64,000 nucleotides of DNA from positions 1-64,000 of the forward strand of contig NZ_FNXE01000014.1 of NCBI RefSeq assembly GCF_900108395.1, in the 5' to 3' direction. The position numbers were made by a program, and so were the translations under genes. Under the pieces are notes generated by a model, which was not told the DNA's origin, did no database searches, and worked only from the letters and a program-made list of their open reading frames with translations. The stretch's first letter is position 1. Each line of letters starts with the position of its first letter. Shown one piece after another: positions 1 to 8,172 of the stretch. This stretch comes from Paenimyroides marinum. Lineage in GTDB: Bacteria > Bacteroidota > Bacteroidia > Flavobacteriales > Flavobacteriaceae.

Positions 1-106
1 TATGCTTGTAGACAAGCATATCAAATTTATCTTTTGGAATAAAATTGATGATTTGTTTGAAAATCGGCTGACCGACTAATTTCTTTTCTGTATCTTTATT
101 GCTCAT
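1..106 (-). CDS. IS4-family transposase, N-terminal fragment (DUF4372)
   Basis: Reverse translation from the ATG at 106-104 gives 35 residues beginning MSNKDTEKKLVGQPIFKQII and running to the window edge. The pattern of a short polar start followed by Q-x-I-F-K-Q-I-I...I-P-K-D-K-F-D-x-L-V-x-K-H is that of the DUF4372 region that opens many Bacteroidota IS4-family transposases. The DDE catalytic core would lie to the left and is not visible. The family is recognised from memory of the motif, not by a search. Confidence 0.65.
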   Translation of the reverse strand, partial: MSNKDTEKKLVGQPIFKQIINFIPKDKFDMLVYKH

Positions 107-136
107 ATTTTTGATTTGTCGTAAAACCAAAATATG

Positions 137-169
137 AAAAAAGGAGCTAACCACAATGGGAAGCTCCTT
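137..169 (-). terminator. Terminator-like hairpin guarding the transposase gene
   Basis: AAGGAGCT (141-148) pairs with AGCTCCTT (162-169). Read on the minus strand, the hairpin is followed by six T and lies upstream of the transposase start. It would stop transcription entering the element from the disrupted neighbouring gene, a known protective arrangement in insertion sequences. Confidence 0.5.
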
Positions 170-195
170 AATTTTGAAAAGTTAGTCGGTTAGTA

Positions 196-837
196 GTGAA
201 ATTGAATTTGGAAAACCGAACGTTAGCTAAAATTACTCCTAAAGAGCGTAAAGAACAGCGTTTATGGAATGCTATTGCGTTGCGTGAAGCCGTAATTAAT
301 GCGTTTGTGCATAATGATTATACAAAAGAAGTTGCTCCTAAATTCGAGATTTTTGACGACCGATTGGAAATCACTTCTTATGGCAGTTTACCCGAAGGGC
401 TTTCAAAAGAAGAGTTTTTTGAAGGATATTCCATCATCAGAAACAAAGAATTGATGCGTATTTTCAAAGATTTAGATTTGGTAGAACAATTAGGATCAGG
501 AATTCCAAGAATTTTACAGGCTTACACACAAGATTGTTTTCATTTTTCTGAGAACTTTTTAAGAGTTACGTTGCCTTCAACAGAATCTGTAACTCAAACC
601 CAGCAAGATACCCAGCAAGATACCCAGCAAGTTAAAGAACTTTTGAAAGTATTTAAAGGAACACATAGCCGTGGCGAATTACAAGAAATGTTAGGCTTAT
701 CTGATAGAGAAAATTTTAGGCAAAAATACTTACAACCAGCCATCGAAGCAGGTTTAATTGCATTGACCATTCCTGATAAACCAACGAGTCGAAATCAAAA
801 ATATTATTTAACGGAGAAAGGAAAAAAAACACAATAA
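196..837 (+). pseudogene. RecG-like ATP-binding transcriptional regulator, 5'-truncated
   Basis: The 213 residues match only the C-terminal half of the AlbA_2/HATPase_c_4 'ATP-binding protein / putative DNA-binding' family, which is usually 450-500 aa. Visible are the GHKL-like helix with REAVINAFVHNDY (residues 30-42), a glycine motif EQLGSGIPRI (97-106), a Gln/Thr/Asp-rich linker (134-145) and a C-terminal winged-helix region (about 150-213). The N-terminal AlbA_2 DNA-binding domain is missing because the insertion sequence ends immediately upstream. The frame is open only from 178 (stop at 175-177), and the GTG at 196 is merely the first possible start. The stop abuts the next ATG, suggesting former co-transcription. 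Function is probably lost. Confidence 0.7.
598..632 (+). repeat. Three 12-bp tandem repeats inside the RecG-like gene
   Basis: The unit ACCCAGCAAGAT occurs three times in a row (the last copy one base short), encoding the TQQD-type linker between the ATP-binding and winged-helix parts. In-frame copy-number change would only alter linker length. Confidence 0.7.
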
Positions 838-1314
838 ATGAAAAATTACTTACACACACCCATATATAAAAAATCGGAAGAAATTTTTGAAACCTTAAAA
901 GCGATTACCGACTTATTTCCTGAGGATGACCCTATGCTGTCTGATTTAAAAGGTCAGTTGTTAGGCGATGCTATGCTCATCCAAGCAAAATTAGCCGGCG
1001 CATTTGGGGTGAAATTATATGATCTAAAAATGGAAAATGCAACTTTAATCCGAAAAGCAGCACGTGACTTGATGGTGTCCTATCACACCTTAAAAATGCT
1101 CGGTTTTGAAGATTTGGAATACTACCAATTGATCCGCAAGCAGATTGAAGAGTTTCGATTATTATTTATAGAATGGGTTGCCGGCTTCAATAGTAAACAT
1201 TTTATCACAGACAATTGGGGATTATTTAATCCACCCGGTATTGCACCCGATTATGAGCAACGAAGCGATGAACTCAATTTTTTAGATGAAGATGACGAAT
1301 CTGACATCCAATAG
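838..1314 (+). CDS. Hypothetical helical protein (four-helix-bundle-like)
   Basis: A 158-aa soluble protein with no signal peptide. It is predicted mostly helical: residues 10-25, 38-60, 68-92 and 98-120 form amphipathic segments, followed by an acidic tail (LDEDDESDIQ). The spacing of helices resembles small four-helix-bundle proteins of the 23S-intervening-sequence/Avd type, but no diagnostic motif was recognised. The ATG immediately follows the stop of the truncated RecG-like gene, so the two were probably one operon, now cut off from its promoter by the insertion sequence. It ends adjacent to the stop of the convergent phosphatase gene. Function unknown. Confidence 0.55.
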   Translation: MKNYLHTPIYKKSEEIFETLKAITDLFPEDDPMLSDLKGQLLGDAMLIQAKLAGAFGVKLYDLKMENATLIRKAARDLMVSYHTLKMLGFEDLEYYQLIRKQIEEFRLLFIEWVAGFNSKHFITDNWGLFNPPGIAPDYEQRSDELNFLDEDDESDIQ

Positions 1315-1656
1315 TTATTTAAAATACGGTGTTACCTTTCGGTCTAAAATTTCAAGCAATTCCTTTTGGTAGTATTTATAAATATCAGGAATATTTAAAA
1401 CAATGATTTCTTTTTTTAACTTTCCGTTCAAATAGTCACTTATTTGTTTCTTGTGTTTTTGTTCCATGACAAATATTAAATCCGCTTGTTCTAATACTTC
1501 AATAGTCAATGGATTGGTTCCTTCACGCTCGCAAATTTTGCTATTCGTTCCAGCTGATAAAAAATGAATGTCAGCATATTTACTACTAAAGTAATCCTCA
1601 GCTGTTTTAGAGCGTTGTTTGTTAGCAGAACATACAAATAAGATTGTTTGAACCAT
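1315..1656 (-). CDS. Short low-molecular-weight protein-tyrosine phosphatase
   Basis: The 113-aa protein opens with a phosphate-binding loop C9-S-A-N-K-Q-R15 followed by S/T (the CX5R(S/T) signature of LMW phosphatases) after a short beta strand. Asp91 in the NIPDIYKYY segment is the likely general acid. It is shorter than classical LMW-PTPs (about 150 aa) and belongs to a compact subgroup common in mobile or accessory regions. It would hydrolyse phosphotyrosine or related phosphomonoesters in the cytoplasm; the substrate is unknown. Its start abuts the stop of the upstream thioredoxin-like gene, so they may be co-transcribed. Confidence 0.8.
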   Translation of the reverse strand: MVQTILFVCSANKQRSKTAEDYFSSKYADIHFLSAGTNSKICEREGTNPLTIEVLEQADLIFVMEQKHKKQISDYLNGKLKKEIIVLNIPDIYKYYQKELLEILDRKVTPYFK

Positions 1657-2625
1657 TTATTTTAAAAATTTTTGAAATTCTTTTTTATTCAATGTAAAAC
1701 CGTGTGTTTTCAGTACTTTTCCTTTATTACCAACAATTACAAAGAACGGCTGGTTTTGATTTTTAAACTGTTCTTCTTGTATCTTTATATAAAAAGAACC
1801 ATACGTTTTCATTACCTTCCCTGTTTTTGGATTGGTTGTAATGTATTCTTTAGGAACTTCTTTTTTTGAATCCACAAATAATGTAACTGTATAAAAATCT
1901 GATGCAATAAGTTTTTGTATATCGTTGTCGTACAAAAAAGCATCTTCCATTTTTCTGGAATTAACATCGGCACAGGCAGTGAAAAAGATCAGTAAAGGTT
2001 TACCCGACACTTTTGCATTTTCAAGCATTTCATTATAATTAATAAGTTCAGCATCTTTAAAAAAGTCAGGCAATTCTTCGACAGGTTCTTTAACATCAAT
2101 CATTGAATCTGCCATTTTATTAAAATCATCAATCATTGCACCGTACGTATCGTATTGATTTGGATTTTGTTCAATCACGTGGTAAATGGCATTTACTAAC
2201 CGTTCGTCTTTCATTAACTTTAGCAACAATTTACTATCAATATCCCAATTTTCAAGATCTATTTTTTTACTTCTCAAAAGTTGAAAGTCATTATAAAATT
2301 TCACGGATTCAGTATATTCCGGAGTAGCTTTCATTTTAAGAATTTCATCCAATAATCTTTGATAAGTCACTTTTTCGGGATCATCATTCATCCAACCTAT
2401 CACTAAAGCTGCCAAAACAGGAGGTTGTCCAAAAAAGACCATATCTACTTTATCCAATCCACAATCAATAAGTTTTGAAAAATTAGTAACCAATTCTTGT
2501 TGTATCGTTTCAAAGTCATCTTCATGTAAGTTTATCTTCTGATCTAAAATTTTTTCACAATCAGTCTGAGCGTTTAAATAAACTGGTGCTAAAAGTAAAG
2601 CTATTGTGCTAATTAATAGTTTCAT
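1657..2625 (-). CDS. Exported DsbD-C-terminal-like thioredoxin-fold protein lacking CXXC
   Basis: A 322-aa protein with a clear signal peptide (about residues 1-19, ending NAQ). The N-terminal half (20-190) is of unknown type and largely helical. Residues about 205-322 match the periplasmic thioredoxin domain of Bacteroidota DsbD/TlpA-like proteins: FFTACADVNSRKMED sits where DsbD has G-x-G-C-V-N-C-R-K-M-E, followed by the typical VDSKKEVP, NPKTGKVMKTYG and NQPFFVIVGNKG blocks. Both redox cysteines are replaced (Asp220 and Ser223); one shifted Cys218 remains. Disulfide exchange is therefore unlikely, and a binding or chaperone role is possible. It is directly upstream of the phosphatase gene. 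Confidence 0.65.
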   Translation of the reverse strand: MKLLISTIALLLAPVYLNAQTDCEKILDQKINLHEDDFETIQQELVTNFSKLIDCGLDKVDMVFFGQPPVLAALVIGWMNDDPEKVTYQRLLDEILKMKATPEYTESVKFYNDFQLLRSKKIDLENWDIDSKLLLKLMKDERLVNAIYHVIEQNPNQYDTYGAMIDDFNKMADSMIDVKEPVEELPDFFKDAELINYNEMLENAKVSGKPLLIFFTACADVNSRKMEDAFLYDNDIQKLIASDFYTVTLFVDSKKEVPKEYITTNPKTGKVMKTYGSFYIKIQEEQFKNQNQPFFVIVGNKGKVLKTHGFTLNKKEFQKFLK

Positions 2626-2647
2626 ATAAAATTATAAAGGTGATAAC

Positions 2648-3010
2648 TTAATTACATATAAAATCGGCTTTTGCAACGGAGCTTCTTTTAATCATTCTTT
2701 TAATGAGGTTATTGAATATCGTTTGTTTGGATTGAGAACGATTGATTCTGAAACAAAATTCGCTTAAATATCGGTTGATATTGAACTCCGAACCACAAAA
2801 ATAAGTAGTTTTTATCCACAATTTCACTTGGTGAACCATCGTATGGAGTATTGGAAAATTTCTGTCTTTATTACTTGGGATTTGAATGATATTAAATTTT
2901 TTTAGGGCGGTATTCTTTCCAGTCGTCTGTAATAACTTGAGCTGATTTGTCGATATGTTTATCGAAAAATAGTTCGTAAAGATTTAGTCGAAAATCTTTG
3001 ATTTTCAGTG
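2648..3010 (-). pseudogene. Remnant of an IS1595/ISXO2-type transposase (frameshifted)
   Basis: Two minus-strand frames together read as the C-terminal part of an ISXO2-like DDE transposase. The first (about 3005-2905) gives DKHIDKSAQVITDDWKEYRP. After a frameshift in an A-run the second gives IPSNKDRNFPILHTMVHQVK and then EFNINRYLSEFCFRINRSQ...TIFNNLIKRMI to a stop at 2648. No start region, N-terminal half or inverted repeat is preserved. This explains nearly all of the 417-bp gap between the thioredoxin-like gene and the SOD gene. The short ORF in it is not an independent gene. Confidence 0.7.
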
Positions 3011-3013
3011 CCT

Positions 3014-3045
3014 AAAAAAAGAGAGGGCACATCCTCTCTTTTTTA
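3014..3045 (-). terminator. Terminator of the superoxide dismutase gene
   Basis: GAGAGG (3021-3026) and CCTCTC (3033-3038), extended by A/T pairs on both sides with a six-base loop and a U-rich end in the minus direction, immediately after the sod stop codon. Confidence 0.85.
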
Positions 3046-3807
3046 TTTTATCAAAGACAAACGATATTCTACTTTATTCCAATCAACTAATTGCCAGAAA
3101 TTTTCGATATATTTTGGTCGGTCGTTTTTATATTTTAGGTAATAAGCATGTTCCCAAACATCGATATTCATTAAAGGATAGCCTTTTACTTCTGCATTAG
3201 GCATCAGCGGATTGTCTTGATTTACCGATGTGGTAATTTTCAATGTTCCATCGTTTTGATAAACTAACCAAACCCAGCCTGAACCAAATAATCCTTTTGC
3301 TTTTTCGGTAAACTGCGTTTTAAATTCATCAAAACTACCAAAATCTCTGTTAATCAGTTCAGCTACTTTTCCTGTTGCTCTACCGCCCGCTTTTGGTCCA
3401 ATGATTTCCCAGAAGATGTTATGGTTGTAATAACCACCGGCATTATTGCGAAGGGTACTGTTTTTTAAATCCAATCCTTTCAAAATCTCTTCAATAGACA
3501 TGGTTTCTAAAGGTGTTCCTTTCACGGCATCGTTTAACTTGTTACAGTAGCCCAAATGGTGTTTAGAATAATGTGTTTCAACCGTTTGTGCATCCATATA
3601 AGGTTCTAAATCGTTGTAACCGTAGTTTAATCCTTTCATTTGAAAGGCTCCTTGATTGGCAACTACCGATTTTGGATCGCCATCTACCGGTACTGAAGCG
3701 GTTTCTGTAGCATCCGGAATCTGAACTTCGGTCATTTCTTCTTTATCTTTACAACTAATAATGATAAAAGAAGCAATTGCTGTTAATAATAAAACGTTTC
3801 TTTTCAT
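3043..3807 (-). CDS. sodA: Superoxide dismutase [Mn/Fe], lipoprotein
   Basis: Converts superoxide to hydrogen peroxide and oxygen. The 254-aa protein starts with a lipoprotein signal (lipobox ending at Cys19, then KDKEE), a spacer to about residue 58, then a full Fe/Mn-SOD. Metal ligands are His79 (ETHYSKHH), His129 (YYNHNIFW), Asp216 and His220 (DVWEHAYY). The GG before YYNHNIFW and the QDNPLM motif favour Mn or cambialistic use. The anchor and an acidic region following Cys suggest a periplasmic or surface location rather than cytosolic. It has its own terminator; only 4 bp separate its start from the stop of the ACBP-like gene, so it could be read at the end of the ftsH-acbp operon. Confidence 0.92.
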   Translation of the reverse strand: MKRNVLLLTAIASFIIISCKDKEEMTEVQIPDATETASVPVDGDPKSVVANQGAFQMKGLNYGYNDLEPYMDAQTVETHYSKHHLGYCNKLNDAVKGTPLETMSIEEILKGLDLKNSTLRNNAGGYYNHNIFWEIIGPKAGGRATGKVAELINRDFGSFDEFKTQFTEKAKGLFGSGWVWLVYQNDGTLKITTSVNQDNPLMPNAEVKGYPLMNIDVWEHAYYLKYKNDRPKYIENFWQLVDWNKVEYRLSLIK

Positions 3808-3811
3808 ACAA

Positions 3812-4069
3812 TTATAGATTTAATGAGTTAACCAGTTCAATATACAATTTTTTTGCGTCTTCTTGTGTTAAATGTAGAACTTGTTTCCATGCATTAAATT
3901 TGAAACCGCGGACAAGATCCATTTCCTGATGTATAAAATTATGTAAATAATCTAAGGTTGCCTGTTTATAATAAGCATATAACCGCAATCGGATATCGGG
4001 TGGTAATTCTACTTTTGTAGTCGATGCTTTTTGATAAGCTTCTTGAAATAATTCGTCTATATTTTGCAT
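3812..4069 (-). CDS. Acyl-CoA-binding protein
   Basis: An 85-aa four-helix ACBP. The core YKQAT motif in LRLYAYYKQAT (residues 29-39) and the following R-G-F-K-F-N-A-W-K-Q segment are the family signature that binds the CoA head group. It would carry or buffer cytosolic long-chain acyl-CoA. It overlaps the psd stop by one base (TAATG), so it is translationally coupled to phospholipid synthesis genes, a sensible context for an acyl-CoA carrier. Confidence 0.88.
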   Translation of the reverse strand: MQNIDELFQEAYQKASTTKVELPPDIRLRLYAYYKQATLDYLHNFIHQEMDLVRGFKFNAWKQVLHLTQEDAKKLYIELVNSLNL

Positions 4070-4722
4070 TATTTATTGGCAATTACCGTTTTGTTACCGC
4101 GTGCCTTTTGATTAAGAACCACATTTACATTTGTACCTAACGGCAAGTATAAATCAACACGGGATCCAAATTTTATAAACCCGGCATCATCGCCCTGATT
4201 AACTCTGTGACCTACTTTTGCGTAGTTTACAATTCGTTTAGCCAAAGCTCCGGCAATTTGTCTGTACATTACCTCTCCGTACACGGGATTGTCAATAACC
4301 ACAGTGGTACGTTCGTTTTCTTCACTTGCTTTTGGATGCCATGCAACCAAATATTTCCCAGGATGGTATTTACTGTATTTTACAATTCCGTTTAAAGCAT
4401 ATCGGGTAACATGAACATTTATGGGCGACATAAATATAGATACCATTAAACGTTTGTCTTTGAAATATTCGGGTTCGTAAACTTCTTCTATAACAACCAC
4501 TTTACCATCTACCGGTGCTAATATCAAATGGTCAGCAATGTCATTTAGCGCCCGGTTTGGATTTCTGAAAAACTGTAAAATAATTACTAAAAAAAGTAAC
4601 GCTAGTATTTGTACACTTTTAATAATCCATGGAATATCAATGATGTATTCAACACCTATTATAACTGCAACTGCAATTAAAAGTGAAAAGAAAATGATTT
4701 TAGCTCCTTCTTTATGAAACAT
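4069..4722 (-). CDS. psd: Phosphatidylserine decarboxylase
   Basis: Decarboxylates phosphatidylserine to phosphatidylethanolamine at the inner membrane. 217 aa, the short Bacteroidota form, with two N-terminal membrane segments (about 8-28 and 33-52) and the autocatalytic processing site at Gly186-Ser187 in FIKFGSRVDL, where the pyruvoyl group forms. LAPVDGKV (68-75) and INVHVTR (101-107) are conserved family blocks. Overlaps cdsA and the ACBP gene by one base at each end, so the three form a tight operon running from CDP-diacylglycerol to PE. Confidence 0.93.
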   Translation of the reverse strand: MFHKEGAKIIFFSLLIAVAVIIGVEYIIDIPWIIKSVQILALLFLVIILQFFRNPNRALNDIADHLILAPVDGKVVVIEEVYEPEYFKDKRLMVSIFMSPINVHVTRYALNGIVKYSKYHPGKYLVAWHPKASEENERTTVVIDNPVYGEVMYRQIAGALAKRIVNYAKVGHRVNQGDDAGFIKFGSRVDLYLPLGTNVNVVLNQKARGNKTVIANK

Positions 4723-5516
4723 TACATAACAATTTTATAAATTAAAAATAAAAATGGTGCAGCAAACAATATGCTGTCTAACCGATCTAAAATACCACCA
4801 TGACCGGGCATGATTGCTCCACTGTCTTTTATACCCGCCTGACGCTTATATTTTGACTCTACCAAATCGCCAACAGTACCCAAAACACTTATGGCTAAAC
4901 CTATCAATATCCAGAATAGCAATGATGCTTGTGTGTTTGTAAATTTGAATATTACAAATGCAGCAATTTGGGTAAAAACAACACCCCCTATAAAACCTTC
5001 TATTGTTTTTTTAGGCGATATTTTCTCATAGAGTTTATGTTTTCCTAATAGCTTGCCGCAAATATAAGCAAAAGTGTCATTACACCATATCATTATAAAA
5101 ATACTTAATATTAACAAAGGGGTGTATGCCTCATTTAAATAAGGCAATTGCGTAATGATTAAAAAAGGAATTACTACATAACCTATTAAATGCAGGTATT
5201 TTTTAATTGTGGAATTTTCTTTAGAAAACTGGTTTTGAAAAAGATCAATAATGAGATAACAACTAAACGGTAATACTATTAAGTAAGTACTGTTAAGTGT
5301 ATTATTATTGATAAAGAATAACGATAAGGCAAATATTACTGAAATGGCGTAACCCGTTATTTTGTTGATTTGGTACAATCTGCAAAACTCAAAAACAGCC
5401 ACTATGTAAAAGAAACCGAACAAGATAAGAAAGGTATCCTTTGAAAACAAAATTGCACCAACTAACAGTGCAATATATAAAATTCCCGAAAGGGTACGTT
5501 TTACAACTTCATTCAT
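4722..5516 (-). CDS. cdsA: Phosphatidate cytidylyltransferase (CDP-DAG synthase)
   Basis: Makes CDP-diacylglycerol from phosphatidic acid and CTP, the branch point of phospholipid synthesis. 264 aa with about eight hydrophobic segments. The C-terminal signature runs from Ser221 to Asp247: S-K-Y-K-R-Q-A-G-I-K-D-S-G then PGHGGILDRLD. It lies one base from the LUD gene and overlaps psd, in the flavobacterial order ftsH-LUD-cdsA-psd. Confidence 0.94.
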   Translation of the reverse strand: MNEVVKRTLSGILYIALLVGAILFSKDTFLILFGFFYIVAVFEFCRLYQINKITGYAISVIFALSLFFINNNTLNSTYLIVLPFSCYLIIDLFQNQFSKENSTIKKYLHLIGYVVIPFLIITQLPYLNEAYTPLLILSIFIMIWCNDTFAYICGKLLGKHKLYEKISPKKTIEGFIGGVVFTQIAAFVIFKFTNTQASLLFWILIGLAISVLGTVGDLVESKYKRQAGIKDSGAIMPGHGGILDRLDSILFAAPFLFLIYKIVM

Positions 5517-5517
5517 A

Positions 5518-6117
5518 TTAAAAATCTTCTAACAATAATAAATAAAGGTTTTTAGCCTGAATACCGTACTGTAAAAAATTATCGGTTTTGCTCTCTTTAA
5601 AATGTTGCATTGTTGTGATATTGGTTGGGATTTCGTTTGCATAACGCATTTTAATATTGCGAAGACCATCGCTTTTTGAACGCGTAATCTGGCTTGCTTT
5701 TGCAATTACAATAATATTTTTAGGTAATTCGTTGGGTTTATAATGAAACAGTTGTTTAGACGAAAACAAAACAGAACCGTCTTGTGCAATTAGACTTTCG
5801 CAACCGGTTAGCAAAAACATTGGATTGCTTGGATTTTTATAGCTTAATTTATTTTCTGACAAATAATGCTGAAGGTCTTTTTCAAAGGTCAAAGCTTCGA
5901 TTTCAAACCAGTCGTTTTCCTGTAAAATACTTATAAAATTTTCTTCAAGCTCTTCTTCTGTTTCACAATATAAAAATTTACCTCCGTTTAACTTAAAGTT
6001 ACAGGTAAATTGCTCATCAACCGGAATTTCTTTTTCAGGAAGATATTTGCTCTCTTCTTCCTCTTTATTTTGACGAGAAGACGTAAAAGTGCTTAAAATT
6101 TTTTTAAATATATTCAT
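5518..6117 (-). CDS. LUD-domain (LutC/YkgG-like) protein
   Basis: A 199-aa cytosolic protein. The N-terminal 40 residues are charged and low complexity. The rest has the alpha/beta arrangement of the LUD domain, with a conserved 'LLTGCESLIAQDGSVLFSS' stretch and IIVIAKASQI typical of this subfamily. LUD proteins of the LutC type act in lactate use, but this stand-alone version sits between ftsH and cdsA in many flavobacteria and its role is unknown. One base separates it from cdsA; a terminator lies between it and ftsH, so it may have its own promoter or depend on read-through. Confidence 0.75.
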   Translation of the reverse strand: MNIFKKILSTFTSSRQNKEEEESKYLPEKEIPVDEQFTCNFKLNGGKFLYCETEEELEENFISILQENDWFEIEALTFEKDLQHYLSENKLSYKNPSNPMFLLTGCESLIAQDGSVLFSSKQLFHYKPNELPKNIIVIAKASQITRSKSDGLRNIKMRYANEIPTNITTMQHFKESKTDNFLQYGIQAKNLYLLLLEDF

Positions 6118-6165
6118 TTGTTATTTAAAACAGGGGACTTTATGGCATTTTAGTTCAAAGATAAA

Positions 6166-6204
6166 AAAAAACTTGGTTTAACAGAATGTTAAGCCAAGTT
6201 TTTG
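6166..6204 (-). terminator. Terminator downstream of ftsH
   Basis: A long stem, AAAAACTTGG-T-TTAAC (from 6166) with GTTAA-G-CCAAGTTTTT, a five-base loop and one G-T pair. It separates ftsH from the LUD-cdsA-psd-acbp group. Confidence 0.8.
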
Positions 6205-6228
6205 TATGAATATGTTAAAGAATTAATT

Positions 6229-8169
6229 TTAAACCACTTCAGATTCATTTTCTGATGTTACATCAATTATATCTTTATTATCAAAGGAACGTTTGCCAAA
6301 AATATCTTCTAAATCTTCGCGGAAGATTACTTCTTTCTCACAAAGCAAGTCAGCCAGTTGCACTAATTTATCTTTATTTTCGGTTAAAAGATCAATGGCT
6401 CTTTGGTATTGTCCTTCAATCAATGCCGAAATTTCTTTGTCGATTAATTTAGCCGTTTCTTCTGAATACGGTTTTGAAAAATTGTATTCGCTTTGACCCG
6501 ACGAATCATAATAAGTAATGTTTCCTAACGAATCATTTAAACCGTAAATGGTTACCATAGCACGGGCTTGTTTGTTTACTTTTTCCAAATCGCTCAGGGC
6601 TCCTGTTGAAATTTTATCAAAAATTACTTTCTCGGCAGCTCTACCTCCCATTGTTGCACACATTTCGTCTAACATTTGTTCGGTGCGTACAATTTGGCGT
6701 TCTTCAGGTAAATACCAGGCAGCTCCCAGGCTCATTCCACGGGGAACAATAGTTACTTTAACCAAAGGTGCAGCGTGTTCTGTAAGCCAGGAAACGGTTG
6801 CGTGTCCGGCTTCGTGAATAGCAATAGCATATTTCTCTTCGGGAGTAATGATTTTGTTCTTTTTTTCTAATCCGCCAACAATTCTGTCAACAGCATCTAA
6901 AAAGTCTTGTTTATCAACTTCTTTTTTGTTTTTGCGGGCAGCTGTTAAGGCAGCTTCGTTACAAACATTGGCAATATCGGCACCTGAAAAACCAGGTGTT
7001 TGTTTTGCAAGAAAATCAATATCAAGGTTATCAACCTTTTTAATTTTCTTTAAATGAACTTCAAAAATTTGCTTGCGTTCGTTCACATCCGGTAAATCTA
7101 CATAGATTTGTCTGTCAAAACGTCCGGCACGCATTAATGCCTTGTCTAAAATTTCGGCTCGGTTTGTAGCGGCTAACACAATAACGTTGGTATTGGTACC
7201 AAAACCGTCCATTTCGGTTAACAATTGATTTAATGTGTTTTCACGTTCGTCATTTGAACCTGAAAAGTTAGATTTTCCACGAGCTCTACCAATTGCATCG
7301 ATTTCATCGATAAAAATTATGGCAGGCGATTTTTCTTTTGCCTGTTTAAACAAATCGCGCACACGAGAAGCACCTACCCCAACAAACATTTCAACAAAAT
7401 CGGAACCTGACAATGAGAAAAACGGCACTTGTGCTTCACCGGCAACGGCTTTTGCCAATAGCGTTTTTCCTGTTCCCGGAGGTCCAACTAATAAGGCACC
7501 TTTTGGTATTTTACCTCCAATAGATGTATATTTTTGAGGATTCTTTAAGAACTCAACTATTTCCTGAATTTCTTCTTTTGCACCTTCTAATCCGGCAACA
7601 TCGTTGAATGTAACACGTATATCGTTTTTTTCATCAAATAATTTGGCTCTCGATTTTCCTATTGAAAAAATTTGTCCGCCACCGGCTCCTGATCCGCCGC
7701 TCATTTTGCGCATCATAAAAATCCACACTACAGGAATTAAGATAATTGGCAATAATGATAAAAGGATACCGCCCCAGTTGCTTTCTTTTTCGTTGCTAAA
7801 TTCTTCGATCTTTCCTTCGGAAGATGCCTGAATTAATTTTTCTTCAAACAGATCTTTATTAGCTATTTCAACCACATAATCCGGACCGCTGCTCATTGAA
7901 CTTAATAAAGTGGGTTTGTTATTTTTTTGGTGTTCCGGATTGCTTTTTGCTGACTCACTCAAAAAAACCTGAGCTGATGAATTGTTAAAAACAACTTTTT
8001 CTACCTGACTGTTATCTAAATATTCGTAGAATTTAGACAAGCCAATTGTTTTACCATCGCCAAAACTACCTCCGCCTGTTGTTAACGAAATGGCAAAAAG
8101 TATAAATATTAAACCTGCATAAAGCATCCAAGGATTATACTTGGGCTTGTTATTTACGGGATTTTTCAT
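6229..8169 (-). CDS. ftsH: ATP-dependent zinc metalloprotease FtsH
   Basis: Membrane-anchored AAA+ protease that degrades misassembled membrane proteins and regulatory substrates. 646 aa: a TM near residues 14-32, an extracytoplasmic domain, a second TM (about 130-152), AAA+ domain with Walker A GPPGTGKT (229-236), Walker B IIFIDEID, the arginine-finger region [14 protein letters not shown], and peptidase motif HEAGH (452-456). Full length for the family. It follows rsfS by 3 bp, so the two form one transcription unit; a strong hairpin follows the stop codon. Confidence 0.97.
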   Translation of the reverse strand: MKNPVNNKPKYNPWMLYAGLIFILFAISLTTGGGSFGDGKTIGLSKFYEYLDNSQVEKVVFNNSSAQVFLSESAKSNPEHQKNNKPTLLSSMSSGPDYVVEIANKDLFEEKLIQASSEGKIEEFSNEKESNWGGILLSLLPIILIPVVWIFMMRKMSGGSGAGGGQIFSIGKSRAKLFDEKNDIRVTFNDVAGLEGAKEEIQEIVEFLKNPQKYTSIGGKIPKGALLVGPPGTGKTLLAKAVAGEAQVPFFSLSGSDFVEMFVGVGASRVRDLFKQAKEKSPAIIFIDEIDAIGRARGKSNFSGSNDERENTLNQLLTEMDGFGTNTNVIVLAATNRAEILDKALMRAGRFDRQIYVDLPDVNERKQIFEVHLKKIKKVDNLDIDFLAKQTPGFSGADIANVCNEAALTAARKNKKEVDKQDFLDAVDRIVGGLEKKNKIITPEEKYAIAIHEAGHATVSWLTEHAAPLVKVTIVPRGMSLGAAWYLPEERQIVRTEQMLDEMCATMGGRAAEKVIFDKISTGALSDLEKVNKQARAMVTIYGLNDSLGNITYYDSSGQSEYNFSKPYSEETAKLIDKEISALIEGQYQRAIDLLTENKDKLVQLADLLCEKEVIFREDLEDIFGKRSFDNKDIIDVTSENESEVV

Positions 8170-8172
8170 AAA

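Larger units (their letters stand above)
1..199 (-). mobile_element. End of an IS4-family insertion sequence
   Basis: This is the edge of an insertion sequence that continues beyond the left window border. It contains the 5' end of a DUF4372-type transposase gene (minus strand), a hairpin between that gene and the element end, and then an abrupt join to a truncated RecG-like gene at about 190-200. The exact terminal inverted repeat and target duplication cannot be defined because the other end is outside the window. Confidence 0.6.

Noticed and set aside
1-20. Near-perfect palindrome TATGCTTGT-AG-ACAAGCATA
   Set aside because: It lies inside the transposase coding frame (residues near DMLVYKH) and needs no other explanation.
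598-632. 12-bp repeats considered as a CRISPR or minisatellite locus
   Set aside because: Only three in-frame copies without spacers; they encode a protein linker.
2648-2839. 63-codon ORF as a separate gene
   Set aside because: It is the C-terminal frame of the decayed ISXO2-like transposase.
6548-7831. Several plus-strand ORFs of 67-100 codons opposite ftsH
   Set aside because: They are antisense shadows of a highly conserved gene, have no family-like motifs and depend on its codon bias.
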